In this document: piece after piece, positions 8,982 to 15,986 of the stretch | Position numbering within the stretch: position 1 is the stretch's first letter | Layout: every line of letters starts with the position of its first letter | Virus record (IMG/VR): IMGVR_UViG_3300009419_000110 | Coordinates: 1 to 22,524 of that record | Source: a virus | DNA length: 22,524 nucleotides | Direction: 5' to 3' (one strand) | The notes under the pieces: model-generated | What the model was told of the DNA's origin: nothing | What the model saw: the letters and a program-made list of their open reading frames with translations, nothing else | Database searches by the model: none | Program-made: the position numbers and the translations under genes

Positions 8982-9292
8982 TGTCAGAACGTGGTGAAGT
9001 AAAGCGTGATGGCGCTAAGGCTCAAAAAAATAGTGGCCGTGGTGATTATCAAAAGGGTGATGCACAATGGAAACAGTTCCTTGTAGACTATAAGGAAGCA
9101 TCTTCATCTTTTACATTAAATAAGCCAGTATGGTCAAAGATATGTACTGATACATTTAGAGTTAATAGAGATATGTATCCAGCACTTAAGATAATACTAG
9201 GCACAGATTCAAAAGTCAGGCTTGGGATAATTGAGTGGGCAATTTTAGAAGAACTAATTACATTTTGGGAGGATAATCATGGGGTCAAATAA
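8981..9292 (+). CDS. hypothetical protein
   Basis: A 103-residue protein. The first 25 residues are charged and probably disordered; the rest is mainly helical with conserved-looking aromatic positions (Trp30, Phe33, Tyr37, Trp51). No cysteine pair or catalytic motif is evident and I do not recognise the family. It starts in the TAATG overlap with the previous gene and ends 14 bases inside the next small gene. A replication or recombination accessory role is possible from context only. Confidence 0.68.
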   Translation: MSERGEVKRDGAKAQKNSGRGDYQKGDAQWKQFLVDYKEASSSFTLNKPVWSKICTDTFRVNRDMYPALKIILGTDSKVRLGIIEWAILEELITFWEDNHGVK

Positions 9293-9422
9293 TAAGCATC
9301 CAATGAATAAAACTGTCATTAAGAATGGCAGAATAGTAAGAATTCGCAAGGACGGAGCTATTAAGGCTGATCTAGGTCCTTATTTAACAGTACATAAAAA
9401 GAACCTGGAGAAAAAGAAGTGA
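9279..9422 (+). CDS. short basic protein (47 residues)
   Basis: A short reading frame with very good start signals: GGGAGG lies 6-7 bases before ATG 9279. The 47-residue product is strongly basic, with a predicted beta-like centre (KTVIKNGRIVRIRKDG) and a Lys-rich C-terminus. It overlaps both neighbours, the next start using the GTGA four-base overlap. The signals and the tight coupling make it a credible gene despite its length. A basic peptide inside a DNA-metabolism operon might bind nucleic acid; function unknown. Confidence 0.6.
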   Translation: MGSNNKHPMNKTVIKNGRIVRIRKDGAIKADLGPYLTVHKKNLEKKK

Positions 9423-9532
9423 CAGGTTTCTTGTTTGGTATTATGTTAGGATTTTCAGTTGGATATCCACTGGGATTATTTATAGATAGATTGGATAAGC
9501 GTGTCAGACAAAAGCGTACTAGAGCTAATTAG
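9419..9532 (+). CDS. tiny single-pass membrane protein (37 residues)
   Basis: GTG 9419 overlaps the previous TGA (GTGA). The 37-residue product has one hydrophobic Gly-rich helix (residues 3-22: Phe, Leu, Gly, Ile, Met, Val, Pro, Tyr) followed by a basic tail, which would be cytoplasmic by the positive-inside rule. No cleavage site is visible. Such small membrane proteins occur in phage early operons, sometimes as inhibitors of host membrane proteins, but nothing here identifies the target. Its 3' end overlaps the next gene by 32 bases. Confidence 0.5.
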   Translation: MTGFLFGIMLGFSVGYPLGLFIDRLDKRVRQKRTRAN

Positions 9533-9830
9533 TGATGTAACGGAATTTAACGACCTTCATGATTTAATGAAGGATGAACAACTTGACAGAGCATTAGCAA
9601 TTGTTGTTAAGTTGATTATGAATCCTGACATTCCTTCAGCAAAAGCCCCAATGTTAATCATTGAATTGCAAGCAATCAGCGCAAAACTAGCCGTACTCGC
9701 TGCCTATTATACAACTTTCGGCAGAGATAAGAGCAATACATTGAATTACAACAAAAAGAATATTTACTACTCTGCAAAAGAAGCTATCGATAGACTAGTT
9801 GATGCACTAAAGTATGCTGCGAGAAACTAA
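9501..9830 (+). CDS. helical hypothetical protein
   Basis: A 109-residue protein predicted to be almost entirely helical, acidic in its first third and basic near the end, with no cysteines. It starts at GTG 9501 within the previous small gene, with GGATAAG just upstream, and its stop directly abuts the ATG of the nuclease gene. The family is not recognised. The four-helix-like hydrophobic pattern (about residues 5-15, 22-42, 50-70, 88-107) suggests a small helical bundle. A role linked to the downstream nuclease is possible but unproved. Confidence 0.68.
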   Translation: MSDKSVLELISDVTEFNDLHDLMKDEQLDRALAIVVKLIMNPDIPSAKAPMLIIELQAISAKLAVLAAYYTTFGRDKSNTLNYNKKNIYYSAKEAIDRLVDALKYAARN

Positions 9831-10604
9831 ATGGGTAGAGATCTAGTAACAAATTTAAAATTCAAGAAAACAATGGGTGAGTTTGACCCAATTGAATTCG
9901 GAAGAATGATGAATGAGGCTTACACAGCAAATAGAAACTTAGATAGATATGCCAAGAAGCATACCTTTTCTCCAAGTACTGTTGGCTATGGCTACGGCAT
10001 GTGTCCAAGATACTGGTTCATAGCCTTTAACGGCTGTGAGTTTGAAGACAATTTTGACGCCATTGCAATTGCTAACATGGAAAATGGCAAGCAGGCACAC
10101 GAAAGAATTCAAACTCTATTAGAGGGCGCTGGTCTTGCCAAAGAGCTTGAAAGAGAAATTCTATGTGATGATCCTCCAATCAGAGGCTTTGCAGATATGA
10201 TTGTTGACTGGTATGGCACTGAAATAATTGGCGAGCTAAAGACAGTAAGAGATGAAGTTTTTGCTGCACGACAAACTAGTATGGCTCCAACCACATCACA
10301 CTTAATTCAGTTACTGCTTTATATGTGGGTTGAAAAGCTTGATGAAGGATTCTTGATGTATGAAAATAAGAATAGTAATGAGATTCTTATTATGCCTATT
10401 AATATGAATGCTAGACACAGAGCACTTATTGAAAAGACTATTGATTGGATGAGGATAGTATATAAAAACTATCAGGCAGGACATTTGCCAGAAAGACCAT
10501 TTACTAAGAGTACATCTACATGCAAGTATTGTCCAGTAAGAAAAGAATGTTGGGCTGGAGAGCACGGAGATTTAATTATAGAAAAGTTGGATCTTCCAAA
10601 GTGA
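9831..10604 (+). CDS. Cas4/RecB-like PD-(D/E)XK nuclease with probable Fe-S cluster
   Basis: A 257-residue nuclease of the PD-(D/E)XK superfamily. Visible motifs are His90, Asp122 (GFADMIVD), Glu135-x-Lys137 (GELKT) and a Gln160-x-x-x-Tyr motif (QLLLY). Cys58 near the N-terminus and Cys231, Cys234 and Cys240 at the C-terminus match the four-Cys layout of Cas4/AddB-type 4Fe-4S nucleases. Phage members are thought to resect DNA ends for recombination. Here the gene lies between recA and ruvC-like genes, which supports that role. No CRISPR array or other cas gene is seen, so a CRISPR role is not indicated. The start directly follows the previous stop. Confidence 0.85.
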   Translation: MGRDLVTNLKFKKTMGEFDPIEFGRMMNEAYTANRNLDRYAKKHTFSPSTVGYGYGMCPRYWFIAFNGCEFEDNFDAIAIANMENGKQAHERIQTLLEGAGLAKELEREILCDDPPIRGFADMIVDWYGTEIIGELKTVRDEVFAARQTSMAPTTSHLIQLLLYMWVEKLDEGFLMYENKNSNEILIMPINMNARHRALIEKTIDWMRIVYKNYQAGHLPERPFTKSTSTCKYCPVRKECWAGEHGDLIIEKLDLPK

Positions 10605-10894
10605 TATGTGCTAGATTAGAGTGCTCATTAGATTTTGAGCCAAAGACACACAATCAAAAGTATTGCTCTGACGAATGCTGCCGAATTGCTACTAATAAAA
10701 GAATCATGGAAAAATACTATGAAAAGAAAGCTATTAGAAGCGGAGCTGTAAGAATATGCAAGAATAAGGGATGTGGAAAGCAGCTCAGTAGGTATAACTA
10801 TGAATCTGTCTGCTCCTCTTGCGAGTCTGCTGCAATAAAAAATGCTAAGAAGAAGTTATTGGATATGATAAATGACGCTGGCAAAGCTAAATAA
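10601..10894 (+). CDS. double zinc-knuckle protein
   Basis: A 97-residue protein from GTG 10601, which overlaps the nuclease TGA by four bases (GTGA). The frame is open further upstream, but that part only shadows the nuclease. Two Cys4-like knuckles are visible: Cys3, Cys8, Cys22 and Cys26 (with YCSDEC) and Cys53, Cys58, Cys71 and Cys74. A basic helical linker lies between them and a Lys-rich tail follows. The first knuckle resembles those seen in phage DNA-binding and HNH-linked proteins. It probably binds nucleic acid with the neighbouring nuclease or resolvase; exact role unknown. Confidence 0.75.
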   Translation: MICARLECSLDFEPKTHNQKYCSDECCRIATNKRIMEKYYEKKAIRSGAVRICKNKGCGKQLSRYNYESVCSSCESAAIKNAKKKLLDMINDAGKAK

Positions 10895-11441
10895 AGTAAG
10901 CGCATCTACCGTAATTGGTATTGATGCTTCTACTAATTCCGTAGCTTTTTGTCTTTTTAGAGATGGAAAGCCAGAAAGATATGGAAAGATTATTCTAAAT
11001 GGAATGACAATTTATGAGAAGATAGCAGACGCTAGAAATAAAATTGGAGCATTTAGTGGAGAGCTTAAGGCTGATTATATTGCAATGGAGGGCGCAATTA
11101 TGGTTAAGTCTGCTGATGCAGTTATTAAGCTATCATATGTTTACGGCGTGGTTCTTGCTGAGCTTATGCAATACAATCCAGAAGTTATAACTGTTGCCCC
11201 TATATCTTGGCAGTCATACATAGGAAATAAGAACCTTACTAATGATGAAAAGAATGGTATTAAAATTACAAACCCAGGAAAAACAGATTCCTGGTACAAG
11301 ACAAAGCAAAGAGAAATAAGGAAGCAGAGAACCGTAGACTGGGTAAAAAGATCTTTTGGTATTGAGCTAGATGATTTTGATGTTGCAGACGCAGTAGGTA
11401 TTGCATTTTTTGCACAAAAGACTTTGACGGAGAAGAAGTGA
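10872..11441 (+). CDS. ruvC: RuvC-like Holliday junction resolvase
   Basis: A 189-residue RNase H-fold endonuclease that cuts branched DNA. It has the expected acidic residues: Asp18 in VIGIDAS, Glu in DYIAMEGA, and the C-terminal DDFDVADAVGIA motif. Length is close to bacterial RuvC (about 170-190 residues). ATG 10872 overlaps the zinc-knuckle gene by 23 bases. The role fits the recA and nuclease neighbours: resolving recombination intermediates so that unbranched DNA can be packaged. The insertion containing the GNKNLTNDEKNG stretch is typical of phage variants rather than chromosomal RuvC. Confidence 0.86.
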   Translation: MTLAKLNKVSASTVIGIDASTNSVAFCLFRDGKPERYGKIILNGMTIYEKIADARNKIGAFSGELKADYIAMEGAIMVKSADAVIKLSYVYGVVLAELMQYNPEVITVAPISWQSYIGNKNLTNDEKNGIKITNPGKTDSWYKTKQREIRKQRTVDWVKRSFGIELDDFDVADAVGIAFFAQKTLTEKK

Positions 11442-11599
11442 AACTCTACCAAAGCAAAGATTATTTATTTAGAAGATATGTACTTCAAAAGAAAACGATA
11501 AAGGAGATAGCAGAAGAATGTCAAGTATCGCACATGACAATCCAGAGATATCTGGAAGACTTTGGTCTGATAAAGAATCAGAGGAAGTGGAAAAGGTAG
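11438..11599 (+). CDS. short helix-turn-helix protein (53 residues)
   Basis: GTG 11438 overlaps the resolvase TGA by four bases (GTGA), a strong coupling signal. The 53-residue product has a basic N-terminal helix followed by a classic helix-turn-helix: KTIKEIAEECQVSHMTIQRY, with the turn around Cys29-Val-Ser and a recognition helix at about residues 32-40. Its length and architecture resemble minimal phage DNA-binding proteins, or the DNA-recognition end of homing endonucleases. The 3' half overlaps the first 82 bases of the longest possible frame of the downstream methyltransferase. Confidence 0.62.
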   Translation: MKLYQSKDYLFRRYVLQKKTIKEIAEECQVSHMTIQRYLEDFGLIKNQRKWKR

Positions 11600-12348
11600 A
11601 AACTATCTACCCAATAACTATGGCTAAAACCAATTATGGCTTTAGTTTATATGTCGTTGATGGAGACGAACACGTCGGCGGAAACATCCAGAAGCTTGGA
11701 TTCTGGGAGCCAGAGACAACAAATTGGCTAATAAAGAATATACAAGAAACTGATACATGCCTAGACATAGGAATGAATATTGGTTACTTTACAGAGATCA
11801 TGGCTAGAGCCACTGGTCCATACGGAAGAGTTTTCTCGTTTGAAGCAAACAAAGAGCTTGTTAATGTTTATGAAAAAACTATCTTAGAGTCAGATAATGA
11901 CTATGAGTCTACAGGAGCAATCAACCTATTTGATATTGGCTTATCTAATGAAACTAAAGAGGCATTTATTTTAGTTCCAAATACTAATATTGGCGGAGCT
12001 GGAATAACAGATGAAGATAGCACAATAGATGGAATGTCAAGTCTTCCAGTAATGCTTGATAATATAAACAATATTATTGATGATGTTACAATTGATGAAA
12101 TAGACATCATTAAGATGGATGTAGAAGGGCATGAAGAAAAGATCTGGGACACTTTAGAGAGACCATTAAAATCATGTCGTGCTGCAATCGTAGAGCTTGG
12201 ACCATATCACTCAGAAGAGTTTTTAAATAAAGTATCATCTCAATTTAACATGTATAAATTAGTTAATGATGAAGAGATGGAAATTGTAGTCGGAGATATT
12301 ATGGATGCTCCACACCATATGAATGTTTTATTAAGGCATAAATCTTAG
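11518..12348 (+). CDS. FkbM-family SAM-dependent methyltransferase
   Basis: A protein of up to 276 residues with a Rossmann-type methyltransferase fold. The SAM-binding motif is DIGMNIGYFTE, the acidic end of strand 2 is FSFEAN, and the FkbM signature IIKMDVEGHE is near the C-terminal third. FkbM enzymes O-methylate sugars, polyketides or other small molecules; in phages they may modify host or virion glycans. ATG 11518 gives the longest form, but it overlaps the small helix-turn-helix gene and its AAGGAG is 11 bases away. GTG 11587 or ATG 11620 (starting MAKTNYGF) would avoid the overlap and still keep the whole domain. A glycosyltransferase further downstream makes glycan modification plausible. 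Confidence 0.83.
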   Translation: MSSIAHDNPEISGRLWSDKESEEVEKVETIYPITMAKTNYGFSLYVVDGDEHVGGNIQKLGFWEPETTNWLIKNIQETDTCLDIGMNIGYFTEIMARATGPYGRVFSFEANKELVNVYEKTILESDNDYESTGAINLFDIGLSNETKEAFILVPNTNIGGAGITDEDSTIDGMSSLPVMLDNINNIIDDVTIDEIDIIKMDVEGHEEKIWDTLERPLKSCRAAIVELGPYHSEEFLNKVSSQFNMYKLVNDEEMEIVVGDIMDAPHHMNVLLRHKS

Positions 12349-12358
12349 TTAATTAGCT

Positions 12359-12387
12359 TTGACATTTTAGTTGACCAAGAGTATACT
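12359..12387 (+). promoter_or_regulatory. consensus sigma70-type promoter for the packaging genes
   Basis: TTGACA (12359-12364) and TATACT (12382-12387) are separated by exactly 17 bases. Transcription would begin near 12394, giving a 15-base leader that contains AGGAG before ATG 12409. It lies in one of the few real intergenic gaps of the first 15 kb, at the switch from replication genes to packaging genes. It should be read by a host primary sigma factor. Confidence 0.8.
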
Positions 12388-12408
12388 TTATATAGAACAG
12401 GAGATAGC

Positions 12409-12978
12409 ATGTCTGAAATAGAATTAGCAGAGCGTTTTGACCGTATGAACAAAGTTGTAGAACAAATGCTGATGGGCAATAGCGCTACACAAATATCAAA
12501 GACACTATCCATACCACGCAAGGACGTTCTTGATTTAATTGAAGAATGGAAAGCTGTTGTCCGTGATGATTCAAGCGCAAGAGACCGTGCAAAAGAAGCA
12601 GTAGCTGGTGCAGATCAGCACTACGCAATGCTTATTAAAGAAGCGTGGAAGACTGTAGACGATGCAGATCAGGCAGGACAATTAAATGTTAAGGCTAGCA
12701 CATTAAAGCTTATTGCAGACATTGAGCAAAAAAGAATTGCCATGCTTCAACAACTAGGACTTTTAGATAACGCAGAGCTTGCGAGCCATTTGGCGGAAAC
12801 AGAAAGAAAGCAAGACATACTCATTGGAATACTTAAGGATATATCTGCAGAGTACCCACAGGTAAGAAATGAAATTATGCGTAGGCTGTCTCAAATATCT
12901 AATCAGGTTGAAGAAGTAATTATTGCTGAGCAAAATAATGTAACAAGTCTTAGAAGTGTGAGCGAAGATGACGTTTAA
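12409..12978 (+). CDS. probable terminase small subunit
   Basis: A 189-residue helical protein directly upstream of, and overlapping by 11 bases, the large terminase. An N-terminal helix-turn-helix-like segment (about residues 25-50, containing NSATQISKTLSIPRKDVLDL) could bind DNA. The middle and C-terminal parts form long helices (about 68-155) suited to ring assembly. This arrangement and size fit small terminase proteins, which recognise the phage DNA and regulate the large subunit. There is no direct sequence signature, so the call relies on architecture and position. It has a strong promoter and AGGAG upstream. Confidence 0.65.
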   Translation: MSEIELAERFDRMNKVVEQMLMGNSATQISKTLSIPRKDVLDLIEEWKAVVRDDSSARDRAKEAVAGADQHYAMLIKEAWKTVDDADQAGQLNVKASTLKLIADIEQKRIAMLQQLGLLDNAELASHLAETERKQDILIGILKDISAEYPQVRNEIMRRLSQISNQVEEVIIAEQNNVTSLRSVSEDDV

Positions 12979-14746
12979 TTTTTCAGACATAATAGATATT
13001 CTTGACGGAGAAGAATTTGATGAGCGTCCAGTAGAGCTGGATGAATTTGTTGTTAGCAACGAGTACCTTGGTTTGCCACCATTATCAGAGTATCAGTATA
13101 TGCTTATCAGGGCAAGCTCTCAAATATACAAGAGAGCAACATTAAACAAACTATATGGTGAAGAAGCTGGTGAAAAGCGCTGGAAAGAAACAGTAAATGA
13201 GGTTGTAGCACAATTAGGTAAAGGATCAGGAAAAGACTACTGCTCAACCATTGCGGTTGCTTACATTGTTTATCTTCTTCTATGCTTAAAAGATCCAGCA
13301 AAATATTTTGGTAAACCTCCTGGAGACTCAATTGATCTTATCAATATTGCTGTTAACGCTCAGCAGGCAAAGAACGTTTTCTTTAAAGGCTTAAAGACTA
13401 GAATTGATAAGTCACCTTGGTTTGCAGGTAAGTATGTGCCAAAGGCTGACGTAATTGAATTTGATAAGGGAATTAGTTGTCACTCAGGTCACTCAGAAAG
13501 AGAAGCTTTTGAGGGATACAACGCACTAGTAGTTATCCTAGACGAGATCTCTGGATTTAGCATTGATAATACAACTGGTCACGAGCAAGCAAAAACAGCT
13601 GGAGCGATATATGACATGTATCGTGCATCAGTTGACTCACGTTTCCCAGACTTTGGTAAAGTAATTCTTCTTTCTTTCCCACGTTATAAGAATGACTATA
13701 TTCAGCAAAGATATGAGGCGGTAGTTGCTCAAAAAGAAGTAAAAGTATTAAGTCATAAGTTTAAGATGGACGAAGATCTTGCGGATGGAGTAGATGGAAA
13801 TGAGTTTACTGTTGAGTGGGAAGAGGATCAGATCATATCCTATAAGATTCCAAAGACGTTTGCTCTGCGTAGACCTACATGGCAAATTAATCCAACTAGA
13901 ACTATTGATGATTTTAAGGTAGCTTTTTATACAAATCCAACAGATGCTTTGTCACGTTTTGCATGTATGCCACCAGAAGCAGTAGACGCCTTCTTTAAAT
14001 CAAGAGAGAAGATTGAAGCGGCTTTTGTATTAAATAACGGTGTAGATAACTCTACTGGTAGATTTGAAGAGGCTCTAAAGCCTATTGACGATATGGAATA
14101 TTTTGTTCACGTAGACTTAGCTCAAAAGCATGACCATTGTGCGGTATCTATGTCTCATGTAAGTGAGTGGGTAAAGATCAGATCATTTAATGATTATGAG
14201 CAGGTAGCACCTAAAGTTATTGTTGATGCAGTAAGATGGTGGACTCCTACATCAGATAAGTCAGTAGATTTTACTGAGGTTAAAGATTATATAATCTCAC
14301 TTAAGTCAAGAGGATTCAATATTAAAGCTGTGACATTTGACAGATGGAACTCACACGACATGATGCAGCAGATTAAAAATTATAATATTCATACAGAGAT
14401 CCTGTCGGTAGCAAAGAAGCACTACGAAGACATGGCTTTGGGGATTATGGAAGAGAGAATAAAAGGGCCAGATATTAAGTTGCTCATAGACGAACTCTTA
14501 CAACTAAGAATTATGAGAGATAAGGTAGATCACCCTAGAAAGGGCTCTAAAGACCTTGCAGACGCCGTATGCGGGTCAATATACAATGCCATATCAAGAT
14601 CACAGAAAGGCGATAGAGAAATTAACATTCACACTTGGGCTGGAAGTAAAGAAGATAATGTAAATAGCAAGGTGACTAAGGATGGAGTACCCAAGAGGAT
14701 GCCAGCAGAACTCTTGGATGCAATATCAGGAATGAGTATACTATGA
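12968..14746 (+). CDS. terL: terminase large subunit (ATPase and nuclease)
   Basis: A 592-residue DNA packaging motor. The ATPase domain has a Walker A-like QLGKGSGKD (about residues 75-83), Walker B VVILDE followed by ISGF, and the coupling motif VILLSFPR. The C-terminal RNase H-like nuclease domain starts with YFVHVDLAQKHDHCAVS (catalytic Asp), followed by VTFDRWNS and the final DLADAVCG motif. All motifs are intact. It translocates DNA into the prohead and cuts concatemers. ATG 12968 lies within the end of the small subunit gene, so translation is coupled. Confidence 0.95.
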   Translation: MTFNFSDIIDILDGEEFDERPVELDEFVVSNEYLGLPPLSEYQYMLIRASSQIYKRATLNKLYGEEAGEKRWKETVNEVVAQLGKGSGKDYCSTIAVAYIVYLLLCLKDPAKYFGKPPGDSIDLINIAVNAQQAKNVFFKGLKTRIDKSPWFAGKYVPKADVIEFDKGISCHSGHSEREAFEGYNALVVILDEISGFSIDNTTGHEQAKTAGAIYDMYRASVDSRFPDFGKVILLSFPRYKNDYIQQRYEAVVAQKEVKVLSHKFKMDEDLADGVDGNEFTVEWEEDQIISYKIPKTFALRRPTWQINPTRTIDDFKVAFYTNPTDALSRFACMPPEAVDAFFKSREKIEAAFVLNNGVDNSTGRFEEALKPIDDMEYFVHVDLAQKHDHCAVSMSHVSEWVKIRSFNDYEQVAPKVIVDAVRWWTPTSDKSVDFTEVKDYIISLKSRGFNIKAVTFDRWNSHDMMQQIKNYNIHTEILSVAKKHYEDMALGIMEERIKGPDIKLLIDELLQLRIMRDKVDHPRKGSKDLADAVCGSIYNAISRSQKGDREINIHTWAGSKEDNVNSKVTKDGVPKRMPAELLDAISGMSIL

Positions 14747-14997
14747 GTAAATACGTAAGCACTAAATTTAATGGCATGATGTGTGCCTGTGTTGGCAAGC
14801 ATGTTCCGCTTCCAGTAACACTTGAGACATATGAGGGAAATCATTTATGTCCAACAACATACAATAATGTTATTGAATATAAAAAGATATGGGAAGTTCT
14901 TGGCAAAGAACCGCCTGGAAGTATTAGAAAGCATTTTAGCGAGTTTGTACAAGATCTTGTACGATCAAGTGTAGACAAATCCAAGCAACTGTTGTAG
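14743..14997 (+). CDS. small hypothetical protein after terminase
   Basis: An 84-residue protein whose ATG overlaps the terminase TGA (ATGA). Cysteines at about positions 14, 16 and 36 and a histidine at 19 (MMCACVGKH, HLCPTTY) could hold a metal, though the pattern is not a standard zinc finger. The C-terminal half is helical and charged. Family not recognised. Coupling to terminase suggests a packaging or head-related accessory role; this is inference. Confidence 0.65.
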   Translation: MSKYVSTKFNGMMCACVGKHVPLPVTLETYEGNHLCPTTYNNVIEYKKIWEVLGKEPPGSIRKHFSEFVQDLVRSSVDKSKQLL

Positions 14998-14999
14998 AA
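14972..14999 (+). promoter_or_regulatory. possible promoter for the CAT-anticodon tRNA
   Basis: TAGACA (14972-14977) and TAGAAT (14994-14999) are 16 bases apart. A start near 15006 would leave only about three extra bases before the tRNA. The hexamers each differ by one base from consensus and lie in the 3' end of the upstream gene, so this is a weak call; read-through from upstream is equally possible. Confidence 0.35.
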
Positions 15000-15008
15000 T
15001 GGTATAAG

Positions 15009-15082
15009 GCGGCAGTAGCTTAGTTGGTTAAAGCCCCGAACTCATAATTCGGTAATCGTAGGTTCGAGTCCTACCTGCCGCA
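15009..15082 (+). tRNA. tRNA with anticodon CAT (elongator Met, or Ile2)
   Basis: A complete cloverleaf. The acceptor stem is GCGGCAG/CTGCCGC, the D stem GCTT/AAGC, and the anticodon stem CCGAA/TTCGG with loop CTCATAA. The T stem is GTAGG/CCTAC and the discriminator is A. CCA is not encoded. The paired first base (G1:C72) argues against an initiator tRNA. CAT could be methionine, or isoleucine if the C is modified to lysidine; sequence alone does not decide. Confidence 0.93.
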
Positions 15083-15099
15083 CAAAGAAAGGAGTAATC

Positions 15100-15201
15100 A
15101 TGGCTAACAAAGAACAAAAAGGCAACGCAAATAAAAAGAAAGAGCCTAAGCTCTCTCTAAAAGAAAAACGTGCAAAGAAGCAAGAGAAGAAGAACAAGTA
15201 G
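15100..15201 (+). CDS. 33-residue lysine-rich peptide (MANKEQ type)
   Basis: A very short gene with an ideal AAGGAG ribosome site 5 bases before ATG 15100. The 33-residue product is about 40 percent Lys and begins MANKEQKGNANKKK. I recall very similar short peptides (MANKEQRGN followed by Lys/Pro-rich sequence) as conserved hypothetical proteins in many bacteria. It is probably disordered and nucleic-acid or ribosome associated, but its function is unknown. It lies just after a tRNA and just before a GC-rich intergenic segment. Confidence 0.6.
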   Translation: MANKEQKGNANKKKEPKLSLKEKRAKKQEKKNK

Positions 15202-15325
15202 TATAATTGTATTACCATAGTTTGTGGATGAGCCACAGCTCTGGTCCTGGCCAACGTGCTTGTAGGTACCTTGGGATGGAAGACTAGTTACTGCTGCCCA
15301 GCCTTCGGGCTGGGCAGTACTATAG
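15202..15325 (+). ncRNA. candidate structured RNA or leader in a GC-rich gap
   Basis: Between the 33-residue peptide and the next gene lies about 130 bases that are visibly richer in G and C than the surrounding genes. A TATAAT occurs at 15202-15207 without a good -35. A small hairpin (15223-15227 with 15233-15237) follows, and a very stable hairpin closes the region. The only short frame inside it (15228-15287, 19 codons, MSHSSGPGQRACRYLGMED) is not convincing as a gene. Possibilities are a small phage RNA ending in the strong hairpin, or a structured leader of the downstream gene. No known RNA family was recognised. Confidence 0.35.
15294..15317 (+). terminator. strong hairpin with TTCG loop
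   Basis: A perfect 10-bp stem (15294-15303 with 15308-15317), eight of the pairs G:C, closed by the very stable TTCG tetraloop. It is not followed by a T-run, and 17 bases lie between it and the next ATG (15335), where GGAAGG serves as ribosome site. It may be a terminator, the 3' end of a small RNA, or a 5' stabilising structure. Confidence 0.65.
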
Positions 15326-15334
15326 GGAAGGCAC

Positions 15335-15664
15335 ATGGAAGATTTCGAGATGGACCAAGATGGCTTTGATCAGATGATGGAGCACTATGTTGAAATAGGT
15401 GCGGTAACTGTCAACGGAATAGATAAGTCTGGTAATTTTATTTATGTTATTACAGACAAGGCAAAAGAATTAGCTCCAGATTTATGGGAAGTACATCATG
15501 AAATGATTGATGAGGCTCTTATAAGTTTATTTGAGCAGGGATTAATAGAAGTAGAATACGATGAAGATCTAAACGCCAACATGAAAATATCAGAAGCGGC
15601 TAAAGAAGTTATGTATCAATTAGGATACGTAGATATGGAAAATTTGGATGACCCAGACAACTAG
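15335..15664 (+). CDS. acidic hypothetical protein
   Basis: A 109-residue, strongly acidic protein (Asp/Glu-rich at both ends). The middle and C-terminal parts read like a winged-helix fold: helix, a short beta pair (NFIYVITDKAKELA), a helix with LISLFEQGLIEVEYDE, and a final helix. The ITDKAKELA and LFEQGLIEVEYDE elements resemble transcriptional-regulator wings, but the acidity argues against simple DNA binding. GGAAGG lies upstream of ATG 15335. Function unknown; it could be a protein-binding winged helix. Confidence 0.68.
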   Translation: MEDFEMDQDGFDQMMEHYVEIGAVTVNGIDKSGNFIYVITDKAKELAPDLWEVHHEMIDEALISLFEQGLIEVEYDEDLNANMKISEAAKEVMYQLGYVDMENLDDPDN

Positions 15665-15986
15665 AGATAGATATTATTCAGATCTAGAAAGACTATTACC
15701 AACAAAAAGAAAAGACAAGACTGGCCATAAAAGGCGGTTTATTCAAGAATATAAAAATAATAAGCCGTGTGCGGATTGCCAAACAGTACTTCCTTGGTAT
15801 ATAATGGAATATGACCATGTTAGAGGGGAAAAGAAAGCTAATCTAACTAAAATGTATGCTACCCATACTATGGAAGAGATAATAGAAGAAATTGCGAAGT
15901 GTGACATTGTTTGTTCTAATTGTCATAAACATCGCACTTGGGTGTCCATGATTGGGCAGGATAGGGCTGGAAATGCAAAAGATTGA
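15648..15986 (+). CDS. HNH endonuclease
   Basis: A 112-residue HNH nuclease. The zinc-stabilised core has CADCQ, then the catalytic MEYDHVRGEKKANL (Asp-His), and CDIVCSNCHKHRT with the second Cys pair and final His. A basic N-terminal segment (about residues 6-33) precedes it. Small HNH proteins encoded near terminase genes can be required with terminase for specific DNA cleavage during packaging; this one is about 900 bases downstream of terL. A free-standing homing nuclease is the alternative. ATG 15648 overlaps the previous gene by 17 bases. Confidence 0.85.
   Translation: MTQTTRDRYYSDLERLLPTKRKDKTGHKRRFIQEYKNNKPCADCQTVLPWYIMEYDHVRGEKKANLTKMYATHTMEEIIEEIAKCDIVCSNCHKHRTWVSMIGQDRAGNAKD

Noticed and set aside
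9831-10604. CRISPR Cas4 function
   Set aside because: No repeat-spacer array and no other cas gene in the window; the recombination neighbours fit a phage nuclease.
12968-14746. Integrase or attachment site making this a clear prophage
   Set aside because: No integrase, excisionase or duplicated tRNA end was seen, so lytic or temperate lifestyle cannot be decided from the window.
15042-15254. Minus-strand frame over the CAT tRNA and lysine-rich peptide
   Set aside because: It is the antisense of a Lys-rich gene and a tRNA; no ribosome site or recognisable domain.
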